Assembly: GCF_042752395.1 (NCBI RefSeq)
Contig: NZ_JBHYXZ010000034.1
Span: 1-64,000 of the forward strand
Length of the DNA: 64,000 nt
Direction: 5' to 3'
DNA from: Actinosynnema sp042752395
GTDB lineage: Bacteria; Actinomycetota; Actinomycetes; Mycobacteriales; Pseudonocardiaceae
Shown in pieces: positions 15,704 to 25,359 of the stretch. Under the pieces are notes generated by a model that saw nothing but the letters and a program-made list of their open reading frames with translations, was not told where the DNA came from and made no database searches. Within the stretch, counting starts at the first letter, position 1; each line of letters opens with the position of its first letter. The position numbers and the translations under genes were made by a program.

Positions 15704-16582
15704 TCAGTCCCGAAGTTCCATCGTGCAGCACTTGGGGCCGCCGCCCGACTTGCGCAGTTCCGAGATGTCCACGAACACCGGCTCGAAGCCGTGACGCGCC
15801 ACTTGGTCCGCCAGCGCCGTGGCCTCGACCGGCAGGATCACGTGACGGCCGTCGCACACCGCGTTCAGGCCCAGGCACGCGGCGTCGTCGGCGGTCGCGA
15901 CGATGGCGTTCGGGAACAGGCGGCGCAGGACGCGGCGGCTGCCCGGGGAGAAGGCGTCCGGGTAGTAGGCGATCAGGTCGTCCGTGAGGACGAACAGGGC
16001 GACGTCCAGGTGGTAGTACCGCGGGTCGGTGAGCTGGAGCGAGATGACCGGGACGCCGAGCACCTCCTGCGCCTCGGCGTGGGCCAGCGGGTCGGTGCGG
16101 AAGCCCGTGCCGGCCAGGAGGTACTTGCCCGTCCAGGCGAAGTCGCCCTCGGCCTCGTTGGTCCGCTCCGGCATGACGACGTCGCGGTAGCCGTTGGCGA
16201 GGAACCAGCGGCGGAAGTGGTCGGCTTCGGCGGCGCGTTGCGGGGCGCGGAAGCGGGAGCCCAGGACCCGGCCGTCGATCACGGTGCCGGAGTTGGCCGA
16301 GAACACCATGTCCGGCAGGCCCGGTTGGGGTTCGATCACGGAGACCTCGTGGCCCAGGCGCTCGTAGGTCTCCTTCAGCGCCGTCCACTGCTCCATCGCG
16401 AGCGCGGTGCTGGTCGGGCGCGTGGGGTCCATCCACGGGTTGATCGAGTACTCGACCGTGAAGTGCGCCGGCGGGCACATCAGGTACCGGCGGGTGGTCG
16501 GCACGCGCACCTGCGTGGCGGGCGTGGGCACCTCGAGCACGATCGGCTCGTCGCCGGGGCCCGCGAAGGAAACCGAGGTCAT
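15704..16582 (-). CDS. ddaH: Dimethylargininase / arginine-deiminase-superfamily hydrolase
   Basis: 292 residues of the guanidino-group-modifying superfamily. Visible motifs: LPDMVFSANSGTV (substrate and general base region), EAEGDFAWTG, RYYHLDVALF with the catalytic His, and the C-terminal SGGGPKCCTMELR with the nucleophilic Cys. The expected reaction is hydrolysis of methylated arginine to citrulline and methylamine; hydrolysis of another guanidino compound is possible. It is divergent from an Lrp-type regulator across 66 bp of AT-rich DNA, a pairing common in actinobacteria where the regulator senses an amino acid. Ornithine aminotransferase, often next door, is absent. Confidence 0.87.
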   Translation of the reverse strand: MTSVSFAGPGDEPIVLEVPTPATQVRVPTTRRYLMCPPAHFTVEYSINPWMDPTRPTSTALAMEQWTALKETYERLGHEVSVIEPQPGLPDMVFSANSGTVIDGRVLGSRFRAPQRAAEADHFRRWFLANGYRDVVMPERTNEAEGDFAWTGKYLLAGTGFRTDPLAHAEAQEVLGVPVISLQLTDPRYYHLDVALFVLTDDLIAYYPDAFSPGSRRVLRRLFPNAIVATADDAACLGLNAVCDGRHVILPVEATALADQVARHGFEPVFVDISELRKSGGGPKCCTMELRD

Positions 16583-16648
16583 GGATCGAAATGTAGATTG
16601 CGGTCGGACCGTCGAACAACGCCGCGATATTGCGTCTTCTGGGGCAGA

Positions 16649-17098
16649 ATGTTGCGTGTGGACACGATCGACCAGCGAATCATTTCACGCCTGATGGCCA
16701 ACGCCCGCTCCAGCTACGCCGACGTCGGCAAGGAGGTCGGCCTGTCCGCGCCCGCGGTGAAGCGGCGGGTCGACAAGTTGCTGGACACGGGCGTCCTGCG
16801 CGGCTTCACGGCCGTCGTGGACCCGGAGCAGCTCGGCTGGGGCACGGAGGCGTTCGTCGAGGTGCACTGCCGCGGCAACGTCGCGCCGCACGACATCCAG
16901 CAGCACCTGGAGCCGATGGCCGAGGTCCGGGCGGCCTACACCGTCTCCGGCGCGGCGGACGCGATCGTGCACCTGCGCGCCGCCGACATCCACCACCTCG
17001 AAACCGCGCTGGAACGCCTGCGCGCCGTCGAGATCATCGACCGCACCGTCTCGACCGTGGTGCTGTCCCGCCTCTTGGACCGACCGCCGGCACCCTAG
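16649..17098 (+). CDS. Lrp/AsnC family transcriptional regulator
   Basis: 149 residues. The N-terminal HTH (IDQRIISRLMANARSSYADVGKEVGLSAPAVKRRVDKL) is followed by a RAM/AsnC effector domain (about 65-140). The ATG at 16649 is taken; GTG at 16658 is an alternative. No clear ribosome-binding site precedes either. It is divergent from ddaH and likely controls it in response to an amino acid. The 66-bp shared region contains ATTGCG repeats (two copies), a candidate operator. It is followed after 10 nt by the enoyl-CoA hydratase-like gene, possibly in one transcript. Confidence 0.88.
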   Translation: MLRVDTIDQRIISRLMANARSSYADVGKEVGLSAPAVKRRVDKLLDTGVLRGFTAVVDPEQLGWGTEAFVEVHCRGNVAPHDIQQHLEPMAEVRAAYTVSGAADAIVHLRAADIHHLETALERLRAVEIIDRTVSTVVLSRLLDRPPAP

Positions 17099-17108
17099 AG
17101 TCGCGCGC

Positions 17109-17870
17109 ATGGCCGAAGTGCTGCTGGACCGCTCCGACCGCGTGGCGGTCATCACCGTGCACGACCCGAAGCGCCGCAACGCGCTGACGCTCGACCTCTC
17201 CGACCAGCTCGTGGCGGCCGTGCGGACGTGCGAGGACGACCCCGAGGTGCACGCCGTCGTCGTCACGGGCGCGCCACCGGCCTTCTGCGCGGGCGCGGAC
17301 CTGAGCGCGCTCGGCGAGGCCCGCGAGGAGGGCCTGCGCCGCATCTACGCCGGGTTCCTCGCGGTGGCCCGCTGCACGCTGCCCACGATCGCCGCCGTGG
17401 GCGGCGCGGCCGTGGGCGCGGGGCTCAACCTCGCCCTGGCCTGCGACGTGCGGCTGGTCACCGCCGACGCCCGGTTCGACGCGCGGTTCCTCCAGCTCGG
17501 CATCCACCCCGGCGGCGGGATGACGTGGATGCTCCAGCGCCTCGCCGGCACCCAGACCGCGACCGCCATGACCCTGTTCGGCCGGGTCCTGGACGGCGCC
17601 GCGGCGGTGTCCGCCGGGGTGGCCCTGGCGCGCGTCGACGGCGGGCACGACGAGCTGGTCGCCGCCGCGGTGGAGCTGGCGCGCCCTTCGGCCGAAGCGT
17701 CGCGCGAGCTGGTCCGCACCATCAAGGCGTCCATGCGCACCACCGCGGCCCTGACCGACCACGCCGAGGCGGTGGACGTCGAGCTGACGCCCCAGGCCGC
17801 CTCGATCGCCACGCCCGAGTTCCAGGCCCGGCTGGCGGCCGCGAAGGCCCGCATCAGCGGCCGCGGCTGA
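17109..17870 (+). CDS. Enoyl-CoA hydratase/isomerase family protein, catalytic Glu pair absent
   Basis: 253 residues with a clear crotonase fold: RRNALTLDL, PAFCAGADLSAL (CoA and first oxyanion-hole region) and GGAAVGAGLNLALACDVRL (second oxyanion hole). Aligned by eye to rat mitochondrial hydratase, the positions of Glu144 and Glu164 fall in FLQLGIHPGGG and TATAMTLFG, where neither is Glu. Hydration by the standard mechanism is therefore unlikely; an isomerase, hydrolase or decarboxylase-type crotonase is possible. ATG at 17109, 10 nt after the Lrp gene. Confidence 0.85.
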   Translation: MAEVLLDRSDRVAVITVHDPKRRNALTLDLSDQLVAAVRTCEDDPEVHAVVVTGAPPAFCAGADLSALGEAREEGLRRIYAGFLAVARCTLPTIAAVGGAAVGAGLNLALACDVRLVTADARFDARFLQLGIHPGGGMTWMLQRLAGTQTATAMTLFGRVLDGAAAVSAGVALARVDGGHDELVAAAVELARPSAEASRELVRTIKASMRTTAALTDHAEAVDVELTPQAASIATPEFQARLAAAKARISGRG

Positions 17871-17899
17871 CCTGGACACCGGCCCCAAATAGCTGTAAC

Positions 17900-17928
17900 T
17901 TCGAGTAACAGTTACCCGTCAGTATTAC
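17900..17928 (+). promoter_or_regulatory. Putative korA promoter and palindromic operator
   Basis: TTCGAG (17900-17905) and TATTAC (17923-17928) are 17 nt apart. The spacer and flank carry GTAACAGTTAC (17905-17915), a 5-1-5 palindrome, and just after it CAGTA-N9-TACTG. These AT-rich palindromes stand out from the surrounding GC-rich DNA and suggest a repressor or activator site. The leader to korA would be about 150 nt and contains a GGGACG-AAC-CGTCCC hairpin. Confidence 0.4.
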
Positions 17929-18089
17929 TCGATTACTGCCGAGTTCCGCCCTCGCGCACCAGGTGGGACGAACCGTCCCGCACAGTGGTACGGGAGAAAC
18001 CGGCGGCTGGGCGGGCACGACTACCCTCGCGGAGGGGGATGGGGCACCAGACCCTCCGGCGGTTGTGAGGAAAGGGATCGGCGTAGGAC

Positions 18090-20002
<1,913 letters not shown>

Positions 20003-20006
<4 letters not shown>

Positions 20007-21058
20007 CGGCGACGGAACTGGGTCTGCCGACCGTGGGTGGCCTGGTCGGCGTGCCCACGGCGGACGAGCCGCAGAAGGCCAAGGACTACAAGTCGGACCA
20101 GGAGGTCCGCTGGTGCCCCGGCTGCGGCGACTACGTCGTGCTGAACGCCGTGCAGTCCTTCCTGCCCACGCTGGGGCTCAAGCGCGAGAACATCGTGTTC
20201 GTCTCCGGGATCGGCTGCTCGTCGCGGTTCCCGTACTACATGAACACCTACGGCATGCACTCGATCCACGGGCGCGCGCCGGCCATCGCGACCGGCCTGG
20301 CCGTGGCGCGGCCCGACCTGTCGGTGTGGGTGGTGACCGGTGACGGCGACGCGCTGTCCATCGGCGGCAACCACCTCATCCACACGCTGCGCCGCAACGT
20401 GAACCTCAAGATCCTGCTGTTCAACAACCGGATCTACGGCCTGACCAAGGGCCAGTACTCGCCCACCTCCGAGGAGGGCAAGGTCACCAAGTCCACGCCG
20501 TTCGGCTCGCTGGACCACCCGTTCAACCCGGTGTCGCTGGCGCTGGGCGCGGAGGCCACGTTCGTGGGCCGCGCGGTCGACTCGGACCGGGCGGGGCTGA
20601 CCGAGGTGCTGCGGCAGGCCGCCGAGCACCGCGGGTCGGCGCTGGTGGAGATCTACCAGAACTGCCCGATCTTCAACGACGGCGCGTTCGACGTGCTCAA
20701 GGACGCCGACGAGGCCGCCCGGCGGATCATCAACGTGGTCGACGGGCAGCCGATCACGTTCGGCAACGGCGAGTACGCCGTGGTCCGGGACGGTTTCGGC
20801 CTGGCCGTGGCCAAGACCTCGGACGTCGCGCCGGAGGACGTCGTGGTGCACGACGCGTCGGACCTGAACCTGGCGTTCGCGCTGTCGCGGCTCTCCACGC
20901 AGGACCTCCAGCACACCGTCACCGGCGTGTTCCGCAACGTCGCCCGCACCACGTACGACGACGCGGCGCGGGCCCAGGTGGAGCAGGCGAAGGCGGCCAA
21001 GCCCGCGGACCTGCGCGCGCTGCTGCACGGCAAGGACACCTGGACCGTCGCCGGCTGA
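20003..21058 (+). CDS. korB: 2-oxoglutarate:ferredoxin oxidoreductase beta subunit
   Basis: 351 residues. It binds thiamine diphosphate through GDGDALSIGGNH and LFNNRIYGLTKGQ; cysteines for the single [4Fe-4S] cluster lie in RWCPGCGDYV, SGIGCSSRF and NCPIFNDG. It supplies the catalytic cofactor and cluster for the KorAB heterotetramer. The stretch GQYSPTSEEGKVTKSTP is the specificity loop typical of 2-oxoglutarate enzymes. It overlaps korA by 4 nt and is followed by a strong hairpin, giving a two-gene operon. Confidence 0.95.
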
Positions 21059-21074
21059 GCCGCCCGACACGACG

Positions 21075-21111
21075 GAGGACCCCTGTTCCGCCTCCCGGAA
21101 CAGGGGTCCTC
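21075..21111 (+). terminator. korAB terminator hairpin
   Basis: A perfect 15-bp stem, GAGGACCCCTGTTCC (21075-21089) with its complement at 21097-21111 and a 7-nt loop, 16 nt after the korB stop. It may also serve the convergent gene ending at 21128. Its stem sequence resembles that of the tRNA-Tyr terminator. Confidence 0.7.
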
Positions 21112-21127
21112 TCGCATCACCGGGTGG

Positions 21128-23044
21128 TCAGGGCGCCTGGCGGAAGCCCGCCTTCTCCGCGTCGGCGGTGGTGCGGAACCAGACGTCGGCGCGGGTCTCG
21201 CGGAAGTTCGCCGAGTCGTTGGTGAAGTAGCGGCGGCCGGTCAGGGTCGCCTTCACCTGGAACTCCGGCGCGGGCGCGAGGCCGTCCGACTTCGGCAGCA
21301 CCGAGCCGGGGCCGAACGGCGACCGCGGGTTGAAGCCCTCCTGCTGGCCCTGGAAGCGGGTGCTGCCGGGCGAGGGCTGACGGCCGCCGGTGCTCGGGCT
21401 GAACCCGACCGGGCGCGGTCGCACGGGGCGCGGTGGCGGCGGGGTGATCGGCTTCGGCGCGGGCGGTGCGGGCGGCGGCGTGCGCTGGGCCGCGGGGCGG
21501 GTGGGGCGCTGCGGCAGGCCTGTCGGGTGCATCGGCACGGGGTTGCCGGCCAGCAGCTCGGGCGCGAGCGTCGGCACGAACGGCTGGTCGTTGCCGGCGG
21601 ACGCCGGGGCCGGGCGGGTCTGCTCGGGCTCCGGCTCCTCGTCCGAGTCCGGCAGCGGCTCGAACAGGCTGCGCGGCCGGGCGGGCTCGCCGGTCTTCGG
21701 CTCGGGTGTCGCGGGCTTCGGCTCGGCGGTCCGGGCGGGCAGCGGCCGGTCGGAGGAGGACGGGACGAACGTCGGCTCGAACGCCGGCGGGTCGACCGGC
21801 TCGGGCGCGACCTCGGGTTCGGCGACGAGTTCCGCGCCGGAGGGTTCCGGCTCGGGCGCACGCGCCGCCCGCGGCTCGGGCGTCGGCTCGGGTTCGGCCT
21901 CGGGCCGGGCGTGCGACGGCTCGGTGTCGACCACGGCGCGGATGACGTCGGTCCGAGGCCCCTCCTCGTGGTCCCGGTCGTCACCCGCCGGCTCGTCGCG
22001 CGCCTGTTCGTCGTGCTCGCTGCGGGACTGCCGGGACTCGCGCTCGCGGGTCAGCTCGTCCAGGAACGCCTCGTCGCTGGCGGTCGGCCGGACGGGCTCG
22101 GACAGCTCGCCGTGCGCCGACTCGACGTCGACGGGCGCGAAGTGGCCGGTCAGGTCGTGCTCGGGCCAGACCTGCGCCTCGGGCGCCTCGGACCGCCGCT
22201 GCTCGCCGTCCACCTCGGCGATGGCCTCGGCCAGCGCGGTGGCCGGGATGAGCGTGGTCTCGGCGGCGGGGGCCGACGTGCGTTCCGGCTCGTCCTCCTC
22301 CTCGTGACCGGCGGTGTCGACGTCCTCGTCGTAGACCTCGCCGACGGGCTCCTCGCGCCACACCTCGCGCGGCTGGAAGACCTCGACCTCCGGCGGGGCG
22401 GTCGGCTCGTCGCGGCGGGGCGCGACCTCGGCGACCGGACCGGCCGGCACGGCGGGCATCACGGTGGTCGCCTCGGCGGGCAGCTCCGGCTCGTCCTCGG
22501 GCTGCCGGGGCCGCGGGCGCGGCGCGGGCTCCGGCGTCTCGCGGCCGTCCGGCGCGGGACCGGTCTGGCCGGGGGCCAACCGGTCGAACAGGCTGCGCGG
22601 CGGCTCGGCGTCGAACTCGGGGAAGTCGTGCTGCTCCTCGAAGTCGGACAGCGGCCGGTGCTCGTCGTCCAGCTCCTCCAGCAGGGAGTCGCGCTGGTCG
22701 AGCTTCATGTTCGTGACGTCGTACCGGACGGCCTCGGGCGCGGGCGTCTCGAGCCGGGCGCGCTCGGGGGTGGCGTCGGGCCGCGCGGGCTCGGGGGTCA
22801 GCACGTCGTCCGCCAGCGACCGGGACGCCTCGACGTGCCAGTCGTCGAACTCGTCGGAGGAGCCGGACCGCGACGTGGCGGAACCGCCGGACGTGCTCGT
22901 GGGGCGCGGCGAGGTGAGGAGGCGTTCCTCCAGGTCCTCCAGCTCGCGCTTGGCCGGACGCACCAGGACCAGCCAGGTCAGTGCGACGCCTGCCACGAAG
23001 GACAGCAGGCTCCACAGCCACACCTGCCCGAAGAGCGAACTCAC
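21128..23044 (-). CDS. Membrane-anchored acidic Pro-rich protein with C-terminal sunset-like domain
   Basis: 638 residues. One N-terminal membrane segment (WLWSLLSFVAGVALTWLVLV) and a short basic/coiled stretch are followed by about 540 residues of low-complexity Glu/Pro/Ala/Arg-rich sequence. A conserved C-terminal 45-residue module (GRRYFTNDS, ADVWFRTTADAEKAGFR) resembles the sunset domain found at the ends of actinobacterial envelope proteins. Function unknown; the layout suggests a scaffold reaching away from the membrane. The GTG at 23044 follows GGGAGGG. It is convergent with korB, sharing the hairpin. Confidence 0.7.
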   Translation of the reverse strand: MSSLFGQVWLWSLLSFVAGVALTWLVLVRPAKRELEDLEERLLTSPRPTSTSGGSATSRSGSSDEFDDWHVEASRSLADDVLTPEPARPDATPERARLETPAPEAVRYDVTNMKLDQRDSLLEELDDEHRPLSDFEEQHDFPEFDAEPPRSLFDRLAPGQTGPAPDGRETPEPAPRPRPRQPEDEPELPAEATTVMPAVPAGPVAEVAPRRDEPTAPPEVEVFQPREVWREEPVGEVYDEDVDTAGHEEEDEPERTSAPAAETTLIPATALAEAIAEVDGEQRRSEAPEAQVWPEHDLTGHFAPVDVESAHGELSEPVRPTASDEAFLDELTRERESRQSRSEHDEQARDEPAGDDRDHEEGPRTDVIRAVVDTEPSHARPEAEPEPTPEPRAARAPEPEPSGAELVAEPEVAPEPVDPPAFEPTFVPSSSDRPLPARTAEPKPATPEPKTGEPARPRSLFEPLPDSDEEPEPEQTRPAPASAGNDQPFVPTLAPELLAGNPVPMHPTGLPQRPTRPAAQRTPPPAPPAPKPITPPPPRPVRPRPVGFSPSTGGRQPSPGSTRFQGQQEGFNPRSPFGPGSVLPKSDGLAPAPEFQVKATLTGRRYFTNDSANFRETRADVWFRTTADAEKAGFRQAP

Positions 23045-23204
23045 GGGAGACCCTCCCACCGCTGCTTGTCACACCCCGACACGCTCCGCTTCCGGACCTT
23101 CACCCGGTAGGGGAAGCGGTGCCAAACTACCCTGACCTCCCGGTTCGGCGCGTGCGGCCGGCCGGACCCGTGGCCAGGGTTCGATAGTAGGCCACTTGGA
23201 GCAA

Positions 23205-23233
23205 CTGACCAGCCAAAACGGTCGGCGTAGAGT
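23205..23233 (+). promoter_or_regulatory. rarD promoter (leaderless)
   Basis: CTGACC (23205-23210), a 17-nt spacer and TAGAGT (23228-23233) lie 7 nt before the GTG at 23241. The spacing places the transcription start at or next to the start codon. Confidence 0.55.
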
Positions 23234-23240
23234 GAGCCGT

Positions 23241-24164
23241 GTGCCACCGTTGACCAACGCCTCGACTGATTCGACGGGTGTCAACCGCACGAACCGGGGT
23301 ATCGCTTTCGGCGTCGGCGCTTACTTCATGTGGGGCATCGTGCCCGCCTACTGGCCGTTGCTCCAGCCGGCCGGGTCGGTGGAGATCCTGGCGCACCGGA
23401 TCGCGTGGTCGCTGGTGGTGATGGCGGTGCTCACCGCCGCGCTGGGCCGCTGGGCGGGCATCCGGGCGCTGTCGCTGCGCGGTTGGCTGATGGTGGCGGC
23501 CGCGTCCGTGCTCATCGCGGTCAACTGGGGCGTCTACATCCACGCGGTCAACACCGAGCACGTGGTCGAGGCGGCGCTGGGCTACTTCATCAACCCGCTG
23601 GTGAGCGTGCTGCTCGGGGTGCTCGTGCTGCGCGAGCGGTTGCGCGTGCCGCAGTACGCGGCGCTGGCCATCGCGGTGGCGGCCGTCGTCGTGCTGGCCG
23701 TCGACTACGGCCGGCTGCCGTGGATCTCGCTGGCGCTGGCGTGCTCGTTCGGCGTGTACGGGTTGTTGAAGAAGGTCGTGCCGCTGGACGCGACGGCCAG
23801 CCTGACCGCGGAGAGCGTGGTGCTCGCGCCGGTGGCGGTGGGCTACCTGCTGTGGCTGGGCCCGGCGGGCACGTTCCACTCCGGCGGCTGGGTGCACGCG
23901 CTGCTGCTGGCGTCGTCCGGGCTGGTCACGGCCGTGCCGCTGATCCTGTTCGGCGCGGGCGCGCGCCTGGTGCCGCTGACGACGATGGGGATGCTCCAGT
24001 ACCTCGCGCCCGTGCTGCAGTTCGCGTGGGGCGTGTTCGTGGCGCACGAGCCGATGCCCGCGTCCCGCTGGTTCGGCTTCGCCCTGGTCTGGCTGGCCCT
24101 GGCGATCTTCACCGCCGACACCCTCCGCGCCCGCCGCCGCCTCCCCGTCCCCGACCTCCCCTGA
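23241..24164 (+). CDS. rarD: EamA/RarD family transporter
   Basis: 307 residues with ten predicted membrane helices in two EamA repeats. The beginning FGVGAYFMWGIVPAYWPLL and EILAHRIAWSLVVM are characteristic of the RarD subfamily, also seen as AVNWGVYIHAVNTEHVVEAALGY (about residues 94-116). Substrate unknown; RarD was named for chloramphenicol sensitivity and related proteins export amino acids or metabolites. The GTG at 23241 is chosen for its fit to the promoter; GTG 23232 overlaps the -10 box. Its TGA stop begins a mirrored repeat array. Confidence 0.88.
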   Translation: MPPLTNASTDSTGVNRTNRGIAFGVGAYFMWGIVPAYWPLLQPAGSVEILAHRIAWSLVVMAVLTAALGRWAGIRALSLRGWLMVAAASVLIAVNWGVYIHAVNTEHVVEAALGYFINPLVSVLLGVLVLRERLRVPQYAALAIAVAAVVVLAVDYGRLPWISLALACSFGVYGLLKKVVPLDATASLTAESVVLAPVAVGYLLWLGPAGTFHSGGWVHALLLASSGLVTAVPLILFGAGARLVPLTTMGMLQYLAPVLQFAWGVFVAHEPMPASRWFGFALVWLALAIFTADTLRARRRLPVPDLP

Positions 24165-24339
24165 CCCCCGCGAGAGTCCAACGTCCGCGCGGCGAGAGTC
24201 CAACGTTCGGAGCACCTGAATTCAACGCTCACGCACCGACCGTTCGTCGTGAGCGTTGAACTCACGGTGCGCGAACGTTGGACTCTCGCGCTCTCAGCGT
24301 TGGACTCTCGCGCTGTGAGCGTTGGACTCTCGGGGGTCA
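24162..24339. repeat. Mirrored repeat array 1 (tandem then inverted units)
   Basis: Three units on the left (CGAGAGTCCAACG at 24171 and 24193; GAATTCAACGCTCACG at 24218) are followed by four inverted units on the right (from about 24248, 24272, 24291 and 24313, three ending CGTTGGACTCTCG). The inner arms TTCAACGCTCACG and CGTGAGCGTTGAA pair perfectly over 13 bp. The array ends are TGACCCCCG and its complement, so the TGA stops of rarD and of the convergent prenyltransferase gene are the outermost bases of the palindrome. It fills the whole intergenic region and may act as a two-way terminator. Confidence 0.85.
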
Positions 24340-25338
24340 GTGGGAGCGGGTGACGACGTACTCGCTCACGGATTCCAGGGCGTCGCGGGCGGTGCCGGCG
24401 GGGAGGACGGAGAGGGTGGCGCGGGCGCGGGCCGCGTAGTCGTCCAGGGTCCGGCGGGCACGCAGGAGGCCCGACGAAGCGCGCAGCAGGGCCAGGGCCT
24501 CGTCCACCTCGGCGTCGTCCTCGATGGGACCGGCCAGCAGCGTGGCCAGGCGCGACTCCGGCTCGTCCTGCAGCGCGTACAGCATGGGCAGCGTCTTCAC
24601 GCCCTCGCGCAGGTCCGTGCCGGGCGTCTTGCCCGACTCCTCCGACGGCGACGCGATGTCGATGACGTCGTCGGAGATCTGGAACGCCGCCCCGATGACC
24701 TCGCCGTACGCGCGCAGCGCCTCCACCTGCTCCGGCGTGACGTCGGAGAACATCGCGCCGAACCGGGCCGCCGTGGCGATCAGCGAGCCGGTCTTCTCCG
24801 CGATCGTGGTCAGGTAGTGCGCGACCGGGTCCTCGCCGGCCCGCGGACCCATCGTCTCCCGCATCTGGCCCGTCACCAGCTCGGAGAACGTCTGCGCGAT
24901 GATCCGCGCCGCGCCCGTGCCCAGGTCGGCCACCAGCGCCGACGCGTGCGCGAACAGGTAGTCGCCGGTCAGGATCGCGATGCTGTTGTCCCACTTGGCG
25001 TTGGCCGACTCCGCGCCGCGGCGCATGGTGGCCTCGTCCATCACGTCGTCGTGGTACAGCGTGGCGAGGTGGGTCAGCTCCACCACCGCCGCCGCCTTGA
25101 TCACGCTCTCGCGGTCCCACGTGCCGCCGAACTGGGCGGACAGGATGGTGAACAGCGGGCGGATGCGCTTGCCGCCCGCGGACACCAGGTGCAAGGACGT
25201 CTCCATCACCGGGTGGAAGTCGCTCTGCACGACCTTGTGCAACAGCGCTTCCACCTCGGCCAGGCCGTCCTGAACCACCTCCGCGAGCACGGGGTCCGAA
25301 AACCGGAACCCCGTCCCCGCCCGCTCGCTACTGGTCAC
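24337..25338 (-). CDS. Polyprenyl diphosphate synthase (menaquinone side chain)
   Basis: 333 residues, trans-isoprenyl diphosphate synthase family. GGKRIRP binds the substrate; the first Asp-rich motif is YHDDVMD and the second is ISDDVID, followed by GKTPGTDLREGVKTLP. It chains isopentenyl units onto allylic diphosphates. Position next to nuo and near menJ/menG, as grcC1 in mycobacteria, suggests it makes the menaquinone tail, but chain length cannot be read here. The GTG at 25338 lies 8 nt after TAGGCT, so it is probably leaderless and expressed separately from nuoN (22 nt away, same strand). Confidence 0.9.
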   Translation of the reverse strand: MTSSERAGTGFRFSDPVLAEVVQDGLAEVEALLHKVVQSDFHPVMETSLHLVSAGGKRIRPLFTILSAQFGGTWDRESVIKAAAVVELTHLATLYHDDVMDEATMRRGAESANAKWDNSIAILTGDYLFAHASALVADLGTGAARIIAQTFSELVTGQMRETMGPRAGEDPVAHYLTTIAEKTGSLIATAARFGAMFSDVTPEQVEALRAYGEVIGAAFQISDDVIDIASPSEESGKTPGTDLREGVKTLPMLYALQDEPESRLATLLAGPIEDDAEVDEALALLRASSGLLRARRTLDDYAARARATLSVLPAGTARDALESVSEYVVTRSH

Positions 25339-25359
25339 GGCTACAGAGCCTACGTACCA

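Noticed and set aside
24162..24339. CRISPR array
   Set aside because: Units are partly inverted, vary in sequence and have no unique spacers; no cas genes nearby.
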